Source: PALSA-600 sp963789585 (lineage in GTDB: Bacteria > Actinomycetota > Thermoleophilia > Gaiellales > Gaiellaceae). Taken from it: a stretch of 64,000 bases of DNA. Of the stretch, positions 18,019 to 26,721 are shown in pieces (the first letter of the stretch is position 1; the number at the start of each line of letters is the position of its first letter). Below the pieces are notes generated by a model. That model searched no databases. It saw only the letters and a list, made by a program, of their open reading frames with translations, and was not told the origin of the DNA. The position numbers and the translations under genes are program-made. The stretch is from assembly GCA_963789585.1 (NCBI GenBank), contig CAWBLB010000008.1, positions 62,001 through 126,000 on the forward strand, in the 5' to 3' direction.

Positions 18019-18107
18019 GGTTGTCGGATCATCCTACCTCTGCGGGTTTCGCTGAACCTCCCGCGTCGAGTGAGCTCCGGGCCGCCGGCCGCGACAACGA
18101 CTCGGCC

Positions 18108-18533
18108 CTAGTCGCCGAGCGGAAGATCGGGCGGGTTCGGAACCTCCTGCGGAGGCCGTCCCTCGGACTCGCTCCAGTCGCCGAATGCCTCGGCGTCGCG
18201 GCCCGCGTGCTCGCCGGCGGCGCCGATCGCGATCAGTGTGCACGGCGTGGCGGCGACGTTCACGAGCTGGCGCCGCACGCCCGGGGGGACGTGCGCCAGC
18301 TGGTTCTCGGCGAGCTCGATCTCTTCACCCTCGACCAGCAGGGTGAGCGTCCCGCGCACCACGAAGTAGACCTCGTCCTGACCCCCGTGGCGGTGGATGC
18401 GTCCTCGCTGCCCCGGTTGAAGGGTGATCTGGTTCAGCCCGAAGCTCGTGATGCCGAGCGCGCTCCGCAGGGAGACGAACCGCTCTGCGGTCGCGAAGTC
18501 GATCTCCGTCCTCTGCACCGTCTCCTCGCTCAC
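18108..18533 (-). CDS. Cupin-domain protein
   Basis: A 141-residue single-domain cupin. The two cupin motifs are visible: GRIHRHGGQDEVYFVVRG with His, His and Glu metal ligands, and the PPGVRRQLVN region that lacks the usual last His. The C-terminal 25 residues are disordered and Pro/Glu-rich. It starts at a GTG (18533). It may be a small isomerase or a sensor in the sugar island, or it may be unrelated. No firm function can be given. Confidence 0.8.
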   Translation of the reverse strand: MSEETVQRTEIDFATAERFVSLRSALGITSFGLNQITLQPGQRGRIHRHGGQDEVYFVVRGTLTLLVEGEEIELAENQLAHVPPGVRRQLVNVAATPCTLIAIGAAGEHAGRDAEAFGDWSESEGRPPQEVPNPPDLPLGD

Positions 18534-18586
18534 ACGCGGAGTTTCTCACACTACGGCGGCCGACGAACGCCCGCGCGCCTGTGCGC

Positions 18587-19297
18587 TCAGCAGCGGGGTG
18601 TGGCTTGCCGCACCGGCTTCCCGAGCGAGACGCCCTCACGGCGGGCGAGCGCCCTCAACCGCGCACGGTAGACGACCATGTCCGAGTGGGCCCAGTCGCC
18701 GTGGGTCTGGCAGCGCCACGCCGGGTAGAGCTCATGGTGAAACGGGCTCGTGAGGCTCTCGTTGTGGCCGATCACGTCGGCGAGTGCGATGTGGTACCGG
18801 CCCATCAGCCACGCCGTCAGCGCCAGAGACGCCGCCATCTGCCGTCGGTTCGCGAGGATCTCCGCGTCGCTTGTCCCGACGTGCTCGATCCCGATCGCCG
18901 TCCAGTTGAGGCCCACGGTATGCCGGCACATGACGCCAAGCGGGACGAGTTGGTAGATCGTCCCGTCGCGGTCGATCACGAAATGGGCGCACGTTCCCGG
19001 AAGCTCGTGGAGCTCCGAGTCGGGGACGTCGGCGCTGAAGGTCGCGAAGGCGGAGGCGAACGACTCCGACGCGGTGTAGTGCTCGACGATCACGTGCGGG
19101 TCGCTCAGGCGCCACGTGTCGAGCCCGTAATGGCGCCTCGCGTACGCCCGCATCTCGAGCTTGCGGGTGAGCGGGAACAGGATCGGCTTCCAGACGATCC
19201 GGGGCCTGGACGCCGTCGCGGGCGCGCCACCCCCGGTCGCCGGCCAGGCGAGCGTCAGGGCGATCGCTGCTCCGAGCACCGCTGGAACGAGCCGCAC
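18587..19297 (-). CDS. Secreted N-acetylmuramoyl-L-alanine amidase (PGRP/Amidase_2 fold)
   Basis: A 236-residue exported protein with a signal peptide of about 25 residues. The peptidoglycan-amidase core shows HVIVEHYTA (first zinc His), CAHFVIDRDGTIYQLVPL, VGLNWTAIGIEHVG (with the conserved Glu), and a C-terminal VIGHNESLTSPFHH/HGDWAH cluster that supplies further zinc ligands. It would cleave the stem-peptide bond in the cell wall. The GTG start at 19297 lies 6 nt after a TAGCCT box on the minus strand (19304-19309), so the transcript is probably leaderless. Confidence 0.85.
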   Translation of the reverse strand: MRLVPAVLGAAIALTLAWPATGGGAPATASRPRIVWKPILFPLTRKLEMRAYARRHYGLDTWRLSDPHVIVEHYTASESFASAFATFSADVPDSELHELPGTCAHFVIDRDGTIYQLVPLGVMCRHTVGLNWTAIGIEHVGTSDAEILANRRQMAASLALTAWLMGRYHIALADVIGHNESLTSPFHHELYPAWRCQTHGDWAHSDMVVYRARLRALARREGVSLGKPVRQATPRC

Positions 19298-19346
19298 CCG
19301 TTCAGGCTAGATACTGTCCCGCGATGCCCGTGGCCGCAACCATCCG

Positions 19347-19979
19347 ATGAGGGTCGCGATCCTCGGCGGAACCGGGAGCTTCGGCCGCGCGCTCGCCGTG
19401 CGGCTCGTGGCGCTCGGCGAGGACGAGATCGTGATCGGCTCCCGGGACGCCGCACGTGCCCAGGCAACCGCGGCCGAGCTCGGCGCGCGCTCGAGCGGCG
19501 CGACGAACGAGGACGCCGTCCGCGGCGCCGAGCTCGCGGTGCTCGCGGTCAAGGCCGACGCCGCGCTGGACACGGCGCGTGCGGTCGCGGGGGCGCTCGG
19601 CGGGACGCCGCTGCTTTCGGTGGCGAGCGCGCTCACCTTCACCATGGCGGGCGTGCTTCCGGATCCGGACTCGCTCTCGCTGGCGGAGCGCATCCAGGAT
19701 GTCGTGAGCGCCCCGGTCGTCGCCGGTCTCCATTCGATCGCCGCCACGAACCTCGGCGACGAGGCACCCGAGGAGGACGCGCTCGTCTGCGGAGACGACG
19801 CGGATGCCAAGGCGCTGGCGCTCGGATTCGCGGGCAAGCTCGTAGCCGGCCGCGCTCTCGACGCGGGCCCGCTTTCGAGCGCACGGACGCTCGAGGGGTT
19901 GACCGCGGTGATCGTGAACCTCAACCGCCGCTACCGGGCGCACGCCGGGATCCGCGTCAGCGGGATCGAGCATGCCTGA
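19347..19979 (+). CDS. npdG: NADPH-dependent F420 reductase
   Basis: A 210-residue F420:NADP+ oxidoreductase. It has the N-terminal dinucleotide motif ILGGTGSFGRALA, the NADPH-selective VIGSRDAARAQ, VLAVKADAA, and the family's C-terminal signature LDAGPLSSARTLEGLT followed by NRRYRAHAGIRVSGIEHA. It moves hydride between NADPH and the deazaflavin F420, a cofactor common in Actinobacteria. The ATG at 19347 precedes the conserved motif immediately. It is divergent from the amidase gene and probably shares its small intergenic control region. Confidence 0.88.
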   Translation: MRVAILGGTGSFGRALAVRLVALGEDEIVIGSRDAARAQATAAELGARSSGATNEDAVRGAELAVLAVKADAALDTARAVAGALGGTPLLSVASALTFTMAGVLPDPDSLSLAERIQDVVSAPVVAGLHSIAATNLGDEAPEEDALVCGDDADAKALALGFAGKLVAGRALDAGPLSSARTLEGLTAVIVNLNRRYRAHAGIRVSGIEHA

Positions 19980-19985
19980 CCGTCG

Positions 19986-20207
19986 TCAGTCCGCTTCGAG
20001 CTCGCTTTTCAGCCTCCGGATGTTGCTTACCGGCTCGTCGAGGCGCTCGTTCGTGAGCTCGCCCGCGTCGACCAGCTCGAATGCGAGCTTCCCGAGCTCG
20101 TCGTAGGCCTGACCGAGCTCGCGCTTCGTCTGAACCTGATCGATTCCCTCCTTGGCTTTCGAGGTCGCCGTTCCAGCCGCGCTCTTCGCCTTGTCCAGAA
20201 ATCCCAT
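19986..20207 (-). CDS. Small helical protein of unknown function
   Basis: A 73-residue charged protein with a heptad-like helix (KSAAGTATSKAKEGIDQVQTKREL is not quoted further). It has no signal peptide or catalytic motif. The ATG at 20207 is preceded by GGAAAGGA, a good ribosome binding site, and a GTG lies one codon earlier. Residues 40-70 look like a short bihelical hairpin (LGKLAFELVDAGELTN, IRRLKSELE). It resembles small stress-related or cytoskeleton-associated helical proteins, but I cannot name a family. Confidence 0.6.
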   Translation of the reverse strand: MGFLDKAKSAAGTATSKAKEGIDQVQTKRELGQAYDELGKLAFELVDAGELTNERLDEPVSNIRRLKSELEAD

Positions 20208-20305
20208 CACTCGTCCTTTCCTCGAACCCTTGGACCGTCGATCCCGACTCTAGCGTCAACAAACACCTAAAGCAGGCGGGGGCCGCCCACCGTCATGATC
20301 TGGTC

Positions 20306-20803
20306 ATGGATACGGAGACGATCGACCAGGAGTACGCGAAATTGCAGACCGAGTTCCAGGACGTCGCCAAGACCGTGGCGGCTCTCGCTTCCAAGTTGCA
20401 GGCCGCCGAGAAGGCCGGCGACACCAACGCCGGGGTCTGGCTCGCCGATCTGGAGGAGATCGCGCAGGACATCGACGACGAGCAGGCCCAGGCCGGGGTG
20501 CTCCTGCTCGCGATCCACAACTTCATCGGCAGCGTCGCGCAGTCCGGGCAAGCCGCTCCGGCCGGTTCCGACGAGCATCCGCCGCTGTTTGCTCCAGGGC
20601 ACGGGCCGTCGGAGGAAGAGCCCGAGCAGGCCCCTCAGCACCACGGCATCCTGAGCGAGATGATGGGCGGCGGCATGCTGGGTGGCGGCATGCTGGGCGG
20701 TGGGATGATGGGCGGCTACTACGGTGGCGGCTTCGCCCGCTCGATGGAGATGGGCATGGGGATGAGCCTCGGCGCGAGCCTGATCGGCAGCATCTTCCGC
20801 TGA
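20306..20803 (+). CDS. Hypothetical protein with a Gly/Met-rich C terminus
   Basis: A 165-residue protein. Residues 1-60 form a long amphipathic helix pair, and residues 60-80 a short hydrophobic region. The C-terminal third has three GGGML-type repeats followed by a Gly/Tyr/Met-rich stretch (MGGYYGGGFARSMEMGMGM) and a small hydrophobic end. Such ends are common in short membrane-active or self-assembling proteins. I found no known domain. The ATG at 20306 has no obvious ribosome binding site. Confidence 0.65.
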   Translation: MDTETIDQEYAKLQTEFQDVAKTVAALASKLQAAEKAGDTNAGVWLADLEEIAQDIDDEQAQAGVLLLAIHNFIGSVAQSGQAAPAGSDEHPPLFAPGHGPSEEEPEQAPQHHGILSEMMGGGMLGGGMLGGGMMGGYYGGGFARSMEMGMGMSLGASLIGSIFR

Positions 20804-21007
20804 TCGTGCGCCATGCCACGAGCCCCCGGTAAACCGAGCCTGACTATTGCTACTGACCTGACGGGCGAGTACCGTATCTCGGTTGTCTCGGTTGTCGCGG
20901 TCCCTGAGATCGGGTCTCGAACGTCCGGTTTCGCGCGGTGACACCCATAACGGCGGCGGTCGCCGCTCCTGCGTACCGTCGCACGACACATGAACTGGGA
21001 GGAATGT

Positions 21008-21520
21008 ATGGCGAGTAGTCTCAAGATCAAGGTGAACGGGCTCACGCACGGTGTGAGTGCGAGCCTTGACACACCTCTCCTCTACGTTCTGCACAACGAG
21101 CTCCATCTGCATGGGCCGCGGTTTGGTTGTGGTCTGGCGCAGTGTGGTGCGTGCTCGGTGTTGCTGGATGGGAAGGAGATCCGTTCGTGTGTGACGCCGG
21201 TGGCGTCGGTGAGCGGCAAGAGCATCACCACCCTGGAGGGCCTGCCCGCGATGTGGGCGGCCCAGCGGGGGACGACGGCGGCGGCGCCGGCGTTGCATCC
21301 GTTGCAGCAGGCGTGGATCGATGTGCAGGTTCCCCATTGCGGCTATTGCCAGAACGGGATGATGATTCAGGCTGCGGATCTGCTTGCGACGACGAAGAAT
21401 CCGTCGGAGGATCAGATCCGGACGGCGATGAATGGGCATTTGTGCCGTTGCGGGACGTATCCGCGGATCCTGACGGCGATCCAGAAGGCCGCGGCCGTGA
21501 TGGCGAAGGGTGGTGCGTAG
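21008..21520 (+). CDS. [2Fe-2S] subunit of a molybdopterin oxidoreductase (IorA/CoxS-like)
   Basis: A 170-residue small subunit of the xanthine oxidase family. The N-terminal plant-type ferredoxin cluster is FGCGLAQCGACSVLLDG with CVTPVAS as the fourth ligand. The second [2Fe-2S] cluster is CGYCQNGMM and LCRCGTYPRI. The ATG at 21008 follows GGGAGGA, so I prefer it to the ATG at 20990, which would place the ribosome binding site inside the gene. Its stop is two bases before the large-subunit ATG. The pair would transfer electrons from an aromatic heterocycle or aldehyde to an external acceptor. Confidence 0.92.
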   Translation: MASSLKIKVNGLTHGVSASLDTPLLYVLHNELHLHGPRFGCGLAQCGACSVLLDGKEIRSCVTPVASVSGKSITTLEGLPAMWAAQRGTTAAAPALHPLQQAWIDVQVPHCGYCQNGMMIQAADLLATTKNPSEDQIRTAMNGHLCRCGTYPRILTAIQKAAAVMAKGGA

Positions 21521-21522
21521 GG

Positions 21523-23883
21523 ATGACGGGTTTGCTGCATGAGCGCGAGTTTTCGCGTAGGTCGTTTGTGAAGGGTGGCGGCGCGTTGGTGGTCGGGTTC
21601 AGCCTGGCGGGTTCGGCGTTGGCGGGGAAGGCTGCGGCGGGGCCGCCTGTTGGTGTTGTTCCGTCTCCGGCGACCTATAACCCGGATGCGACGAAGGTGG
21701 ATTCGTTCTTGCGGATCAATCCTGACAACACGGTCAATGTGTTGACGAGTCAGGTGGAGATCGGGAACGGGATCACGACCGGGTTCAACATGATCGTGGC
21801 TGAAGAGCTCGACATGGATATGAGCCAGGTGATCTACGGGTCGTCGGTGCGTGATGCGTCGGGGACGGAGATCGCGACGGTCACCGACGGCTGGGTCGCG
21901 GTGAACACCGGCGGTCACGGCGGCAGCCAGGCGATCCAGAGCGTCGGCCCGCGCCTCCGCGCAGCGGCGGCTTCCGCCCGCGTTGCCCTGAACAACCTCG
22001 CCGCGGCGAACCTCGGTGTACCGGTGGCGAGTCTGAGCGTGAGCAAGGGCGTCGTCTCGGGTGGCGGGAAGACGGTCAGCTACGGCGAGTTGGTCGGCGG
22101 CAAGCTGCTGAACGTGTCGCTGAGCCCGCTGACGCTCAACCCGGGTGTGGCGCCGGCGAAGCCGATCGAGAACTACTCGCTGGTGACGAAGGTGCAGGTG
22201 CCGCGGATCGATATCCCGGCGAAGGTGGCGGGCACGTATGTGTATGTGCATGCGATCAGGTTGCCGGGGATGTTGCATGCACGCTGGGTGCGCCCGCGCG
22301 GTCAGGGGCCGTGGCTGACGGATGGGTTCGCGACTCCGACGGCCGTTGATGCGAGCTCGATCGCGCATATCCCGAACGCGAAGGTCGTGCAGATCAAGAA
22401 CTTCCTGGCGGTGGTTGCGCCGAAGGAGTACGACGCGATCCAGGCGGCGGCGCAGTTGAAGGTGACCTGGGCCGAGACGCCGATCATGGGTGAGGGCGGC
22501 GGCGCCAACATCTGGTCGAACTACCGCAAGTGGGACTCGCAGGGCCTGACCCCGGCGAGGATCACGGCCAACACCGGGAACGTCGACGCGGCGTTCGCGT
22601 CGGCGGCGAAGGTCGTCTCGGGCTCGTTTGCCTACCCGCACAACGGCCACAACCCGATCGGCCCGGCCTGCGCGCTGGCCGACGTTCGGGCGACGAATGC
22701 CACCGTGTACTGCAACACGCAGAACGTGCCGAGCCTGACGACCGAGATGGCGACGGTGCTGGGCATGCAGCCCCAGAACGTGCGGATCATCTGGCACGAG
22801 GGCTCGAGCACCTTCGGGAACGGCTACCACGCGTTCGACATCGCCGAGTCGGCGGCGTTGATCTCGCAGGCGGTGCAGGCCCCGGTTCGGCTCCAGCTGA
22901 TGCGCTGGGACGAGCAGGGCTGGACGCGCTACGGCGAGGCGACGATCACCGACATGAAGGTCGGGATCGACGCGAGCGGGAACATGGTCGCCTACCAGGC
23001 GACCCAGACCCATCAGTCGAGCACCTCGCTCGCGGCCGCGCAGGCGCTGGCCGGGATCGCGGTGCCCGGCGCACCGGGAGTGGCCGGCACCAATGGCGAG
23101 AACCTGGCTCCGTTCTACAAGGTCTCGCAGACCAACTTCCGCACGATCGCGAAGACGATCCCGCAGTCTCAGGGGATGTTCCAGTCCGGGACGCTGCGGG
23201 CGCCGGCGGCCGTGCAGACGGCCTTCGCGACCGAGCAGATCGTCGATATGGCGGCTGTGGCGGCGAACATGGACCCGTTCACGTTCAGGGCCCAGAACAT
23301 GCAGACCGACGCTCAGAACCAGCGCTGGACGGCAGTGCTGCAGGCCGCGGTCGCCGCGTCGCCCTACAAGGCGCACGTGGCCGGCACGAACCTCAGCAGC
23401 GCCAACGTCGTCGAGGGCTGGGGCATGGCGATCGGAACCCACGGAGCAGCACGCGCGGCCACGGTCGCCCACATCTCGGTCAACAAGAAGACCGGCAAGA
23501 TCTCGGTCATCCACCTCTACGCGGCGCAGGACTCCGGTCTGGCCGTCAACCAGGCGCTGATCGAGAACCAGATGTCGGGCAACCTGATGCAGGGAACCGG
23601 GAAGGTGCTGCACGAGGAGCTCCAGTTCTCGAAGAACCGCGTCACCAGCACCGACTGGATCACCTACCCGATGCTGCGCTTCAAGGACCACCCGCCCGTG
23701 ACGACCGTCGTCGTCCAGCGGCTCGACCAGGTCCCGAACGGCTCGGGTGAGCCGCCGCAGGTCCCGGTCGGCCCCGCAATCGCGAACGCGTTCTTCGACG
23801 CGACCGGCGTCCGCCTCTTCCAGGCGCCGCTCACGCCGCCCCGCGTCCGCGGAGCACTCGCAGGGAAGGCCCCGGGCTTCTAG
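21523..23883 (+). CDS. Molybdopterin-binding large subunit (isoquinoline 1-oxidoreductase beta-like), Tat-exported
   Basis: A 786-residue molybdenum hydroxylase large subunit. A twin-arginine signal (SRRSFVKGGGALVVG) near residue 11 implies export of the folded pair. The family's landmarks follow: IEIGNGITTGFN-like start of the cofactor region, GHNPIGPACALADV, a long central domain, and the end signature GSGEPPQVPVGPAIANAFFDATGVR with the catalytic Glu. It starts at an ATG two bases after the small-subunit stop. No XdhC- or MobA-type maturation gene is nearby. The first and middle parts have a more G/T-rich codon style than the last third; see findings. A strong terminator follows. Confidence 0.9.
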   Translation: MTGLLHEREFSRRSFVKGGGALVVGFSLAGSALAGKAAAGPPVGVVPSPATYNPDATKVDSFLRINPDNTVNVLTSQVEIGNGITTGFNMIVAEELDMDMSQVIYGSSVRDASGTEIATVTDGWVAVNTGGHGGSQAIQSVGPRLRAAAASARVALNNLAAANLGVPVASLSVSKGVVSGGGKTVSYGELVGGKLLNVSLSPLTLNPGVAPAKPIENYSLVTKVQVPRIDIPAKVAGTYVYVHAIRLPGMLHARWVRPRGQGPWLTDGFATPTAVDASSIAHIPNAKVVQIKNFLAVVAPKEYDAIQAAAQLKVTWAETPIMGEGGGANIWSNYRKWDSQGLTPARITANTGNVDAAFASAAKVVSGSFAYPHNGHNPIGPACALADVRATNATVYCNTQNVPSLTTEMATVLGMQPQNVRIIWHEGSSTFGNGYHAFDIAESAALISQAVQAPVRLQLMRWDEQGWTRYGEATITDMKVGIDASGNMVAYQATQTHQSSTSLAAAQALAGIAVPGAPGVAGTNGENLAPFYKVSQTNFRTIAKTIPQSQGMFQSGTLRAPAAVQTAFATEQIVDMAAVAANMDPFTFRAQNMQTDAQNQRWTAVLQAAVAASPYKAHVAGTNLSSANVVEGWGMAIGTHGAARAATVAHISVNKKTGKISVIHLYAAQDSGLAVNQALIENQMSGNLMQGTGKVLHEELQFSKNRVTSTDWITYPMLRFKDHPPVTTVVVQRLDQVPNGSGEPPQVPVGPAIANAFFDATGVRLFQAPLTPPRVRGALAGKAPGF

Positions 23884-23907
23884 GCCGACACCCTGCAACC
23901 GGTAAGG

Positions 23908-23943
23908 AGAGATCGGGCCCGGAAACGGGCCCGATCTCTTTTC
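23908..23943 (+). terminator. Strong rho-independent terminator
   Basis: A perfect 14-bp stem (23908-23921 with 23926-23939) closed by a GAAA tetraloop is followed by TTTT. It lies 25 bases after the large-subunit stop and ends that operon. The T-run is only on this strand. Confidence 0.9.
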
Positions 23944-25336
23944 ACCCACCTCTGGTGAAAGCGCTGGCTCGGGGCCGTCTGCGCAGGAGGGGCTCGATCA
24001 GGAGCGGGGCGAGCACGGTCGAGAAGAGGACGATCGAGCCCACGGCCCGGGGAATGGGCGTCGACGACTGGTGCTCGTCGAGCGTGTAGGTGAGGTCGTT
24101 CCAGAGGATCCAGGTGAACCCGGCGACGCAGAGGGTGCAGGTGACGAGGTAGATGACCGCGGTCTCCCGGGTGATGCCGCTGACGGTGAGCCCGGCGGCC
24201 GCGGCCGCGAGGGCGAGCGGCACGAACGCGAGCCAGAGGTCGTAGCGGAAGAGCAGCCGGAGCACGAGGTGAAGCGACGGCCAGATTCGTCCGAGGTGTG
24301 TCACGAGCTCGTGCACGCCACCCGTGGGCAGGACGGCCGGGAGGCTGCGAGTCCCCCACCAGAGCCGCCACGGCAGGTTGACGGCGTACGCGGCCAGTCC
24401 GACGCCGATCAGCGGCGGCCAGGTCGACCGCCAGGCTCTCGTTGTCGCGGCGGCGATCCCGACCCCGAGGCAGCCGGCGATCAGCAGACCCTCCTGTTTC
24501 GTCGCGATTGCCGCAGCCAACACGACACCCCCCGCTGCGAGCAGCCAGGGCTCCCGTGTGCGGAGCCAGGAGATGGCCAGGAGCGCAGTCAGCGCGAAGA
24601 ACATGTCGAGCGTCCAGTCGGCCTGCGAGCCGAGGAGTCGACCGTCGAGCTCGGGGATCACCCCGGTCAGCCCGACGAAGAGCCACGCGAGCCAGGCCGG
24701 CACGAGCCTGCGCAGGAGCATCGCGGCGGCGAAGACGAAACCGGCATACAGGAGCCAGTACTGCGCGGCGAGCTCCGGGGCGTACGCGCTACCCATGAAG
24801 CGGAAGTTCATGGCCTGGAGGGCGGGAACGAGGAGCGGGTAGCGCGGGCCCGGGAGGGTCGTGAACAGCTGGCTGTCGATGCTCCCGAAGAAATAGATGA
24901 TCTTTGCCTTCGGTACCCAGAACTCGAATGAGTCTCCGCCGCCGAGCGGCATCACCCGGGCGACCTGGAAGAACGCGACGAGAATCGCGACAGTCCCGGT
25001 TGCGATGCCGGCGGCCACCAACGTGCCCGGCGAGAGGAGGCGAAGGCGGCCCAATTCGCGGGGAAGCGGCCGGCGCTTCGCGGCGGCGAGGGCCGATCCC
25101 GCCACCGTGACGCCTGCGCAGAGACCCAGGATCGTGCCGGTGGGAAGCCCGCCACCGGCGATCAGGACGAGCGTTGCCAGCACCGAGACGGCACTCAGGC
25201 CGAGCACGAGCGCCAGCCCGAGCGAGTCGAACAGCTCGAGCCACGATCGCCAGCCGCGCAGGCCCCAGAGCAAGGCAAGGCCGGAGACGAGGAAGAGGGC
25301 GTTCAGCTCGAGCACGCCTCGCAGGCTCTGCCCCAT
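23942..25336 (-). CDS. Polytopic membrane protein, GT-C glycosyltransferase-like
   Basis: A 464-residue protein with about 11 hydrophobic helices. The first external loop has GGGDSFEFWVPKAKIIYF, with an Asp followed by a Trp and Lys-Ala pattern typical of GT-C (PMT-like) enzymes. The C terminus is Arg-rich and cytoplasmic. This suggests transfer of a sugar from a lipid-linked donor to an outside acceptor, but there is no sequence proof. The next gene begins at its first codons, and the GT-C gene and the short gene (25336) overlap by one base. Confidence 0.7.
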   Translation of the reverse strand: MGQSLRGVLELNALFLVSGLALLWGLRGWRSWLELFDSLGLALVLGLSAVSVLATLVLIAGGGLPTGTILGLCAGVTVAGSALAAAKRRPLPRELGRLRLLSPGTLVAAGIATGTVAILVAFFQVARVMPLGGGDSFEFWVPKAKIIYFFGSIDSQLFTTLPGPRYPLLVPALQAMNFRFMGSAYAPELAAQYWLLYAGFVFAAAMLLRRLVPAWLAWLFVGLTGVIPELDGRLLGSQADWTLDMFFALTALLAISWLRTREPWLLAAGGVVLAAAIATKQEGLLIAGCLGVGIAAATTRAWRSTWPPLIGVGLAAYAVNLPWRLWWGTRSLPAVLPTGGVHELVTHLGRIWPSLHLVLRLLFRYDLWLAFVPLALAAAAAGLTVSGITRETAVIYLVTCTLCVAGFTWILWNDLTYTLDEHQSSTPIPRAVGSIVLFSTVLAPLLIEPLLRRRPRASAFTRGG

Positions 25337-25812
25337 CAGCGCTTCACCTGCCCGATCGCCTCGCCCTGGTCCGTCTGCCAGAGCCAGTCCGTGCGTGCGT
25401 TCCAGGGCGTCCGGTCGCAGTGCCAGCAGATCACGTAGTGGGCCTCGGTCGGGTCGACGGGGCGGGCGGGCAGGAGCAGGTAGCGGAGGAACGGCCCGGC
25501 CGTCGCGAACGTGATCGAGTTGATCCCAACGGCCCCCGCACTGTCGACATCGGCCGGGAGCAGGAACGCGTAGTCCGAGCTCTTCGGGATCAGGTCGAGC
25601 GCCTCGACCTGGAGGTCATACGGAAGCCCCTGCATGTCGCCCGAGGTCAACACGCGTTCGAGCGGGTTGGTGATGTACGCGTCGGTCTTGACGGTCGCGT
25701 TCATCGTCCGGATCGCACGGGGCGCGTGGACGACGAACAGGCAAGCGGCGACGAGGACGCACGCCGCGCCGACCCCGAACCGGGCCCGGTCGGCCAGGGC
25801 CGACAGGGTCAA
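25336..25812 (-). CDS. Small membrane-anchored protein of unknown function
   Basis: A 158-residue protein with one N-terminal membrane helix (about residues 12-28) and an external domain that has ITNPLERVLTSGDMQGLP and paired Trp/Cys (WHCDRTPWNARTDWLW). It starts at a TTG (25812) overlapping the HIT gene stop (TTGA). It is between a HIT gene and the GT-C-like gene in one minus-strand operon, so it may be an accessory subunit of the latter. No family recognised. Confidence 0.65.
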   Translation of the reverse strand: MTLSALADRARFGVGAACVLVAACLFVVHAPRAIRTMNATVKTDAYITNPLERVLTSGDMQGLPYDLQVEALDLIPKSSDYAFLLPADVDSAGAVGINSITFATAGPFLRYLLLPARPVDPTEAHYVICWHCDRTPWNARTDWLWQTDQGEAIGQVKR

Positions 25813-26279
25813 GCCGTGGCCCAGCTCGCGCGCAGCCGCCGGGCGGTCTCTTCAAGAGCCTCGGGCACCACACGCACGTCCGCGAGCACCGGCATGAAGT
25901 TCGTGTCGCCCGCCCAGCGGGGCACGACGTGGAGGTGGACGTGGTCGACAATCCCCGCCCCGGCGGCGCGGCCGAGGTTCCAGCCGAGGTTGTGCCCGTG
26001 GGGTGCGAACGCCGCCGTCAGCGTCGCGACCGAGGCGACGGCGAGTCGATGAATCTCGAGCGCCTCCGCCTCCGTCAGCTCAGCGAGGCCGCCGAGGTGG
26101 CGGAGCGGCGCCACCATCAGGTGGCCCGATGTGTAGGGGAAACGGTTGAGCAGGACGAAGGCGGCCTCGCCGCGATGGACGACGAGACTGTCTTCCGGGC
26201 TGCAGAAAACGCAGCCCGACGACTCGTCCGCGTGCTCGATGTACTCGAGCCGCCAGGGCGCCCAGAGCGGCTTCGCCAT
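25809..26279 (-). CDS. HIT-family nucleotide hydrolase/phosphorylase
   Basis: A 156-residue histidine-triad protein close to mycobacterial diadenosine tetraphosphate phosphorylases. The active site HVHLHVVPRW is present, as are LLNRFPYTSGHLMVAP and a Cys-x-x-Cys pair (CVFCS) near the N terminus that can bind zinc. It starts 6 nt after a TAGGCT box (minus strand 26286-26291), so the mRNA can be leaderless. Its stop overlaps the start of the next gene. Confidence 0.88.
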   Translation of the reverse strand: MAKPLWAPWRLEYIEHADESSGCVFCSPEDSLVVHRGEAAFVLLNRFPYTSGHLMVAPLRHLGGLAELTEAEALEIHRLAVASVATLTAAFAPHGHNLGWNLGRAAGAGIVDHVHLHVVPRWAGDTNFMPVLADVRVVPEALEETARRLRASWATA

Positions 26280-26285
26280 GACGCG

Positions 26286-26291
26286 AGCCTA
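26286..26291 (-). promoter_or_regulatory. -10 box giving a leaderless HIT transcript
   Basis: TAGGCT on the minus strand ends exactly 6 nt before the ATG at 26279. It overlaps the stop of the upstream gene at 26289. Confidence 0.4.
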
Positions 26292-26678
26292 ATCGATGAC
26301 CGCTGCGTCCTGGTCGGCGGCGGCCTCCTCGCCGCCGTCGTCCGCGTCCTCGTCGCCGTCTGCGTCTTCTTCTTCGTCCAGGTCCTCCTCGTACCCGCCG
26401 TACTCGTACTCGAGGCCCGTCGTCGTCACGTCGATGATCCGGGGCGGGTCGCCCTCCTCGTCGAGAATCGCGTTGATCACGGTGCGCCCGTGCGACCGGA
26501 TCGCGGCCCGGCACTCGTCCGGGAGGTCCGGCGCCTCGTCGGCGCCCGTCGCGACGCATACGTTCACGGTTCTCTGCACTCCGTCCCGCTCGAGGTCGCG
26601 CGCCCACCCGATCGAGACGTCGCGTCCCGGGAACTGGTGGAAGGAGCGCGACCCGCTGACGATTCTCCAGTTGCTCAT
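26289..26678 (-). CDS. Small acidic-tailed protein of unknown function
   Basis: A 129-residue protein. Residues 1-85 are folded-looking (IVSGSRSFHQFPGRDVSIGW, VNVCVATG, RSHGRTVINAILDE). The last 40 residues are almost all Asp/Glu/Ala and are disordered. The ATG at 26678 is 6 nt after TAGAAT (26685-26690, minus strand), again leaderless. The function is unknown. It is on the same strand as the HIT gene, 9 bases from its start. Confidence 0.6.
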   Translation of the reverse strand: MSNWRIVSGSRSFHQFPGRDVSIGWARDLERDGVQRTVNVCVATGADEAPDLPDECRAAIRSHGRTVINAILDEEGDPPRIIDVTTTGLEYEYGGYEEDLDEEEDADGDEDADDGGEEAAADQDAAVID

Positions 26679-26721
26679 CCCAAAATTCTATGCAGTCGAG
26701 GCTGCCGGTGCAACGGCGCGG

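Noticed and set aside
21412..23949. An 845-codon open frame antisense to the molybdoenzyme genes
   Set aside because: It is Arg/His/Asp-rich with no motif; the sense strand encodes well-conserved enzymes and a terminator. It is a GC-bias shadow.
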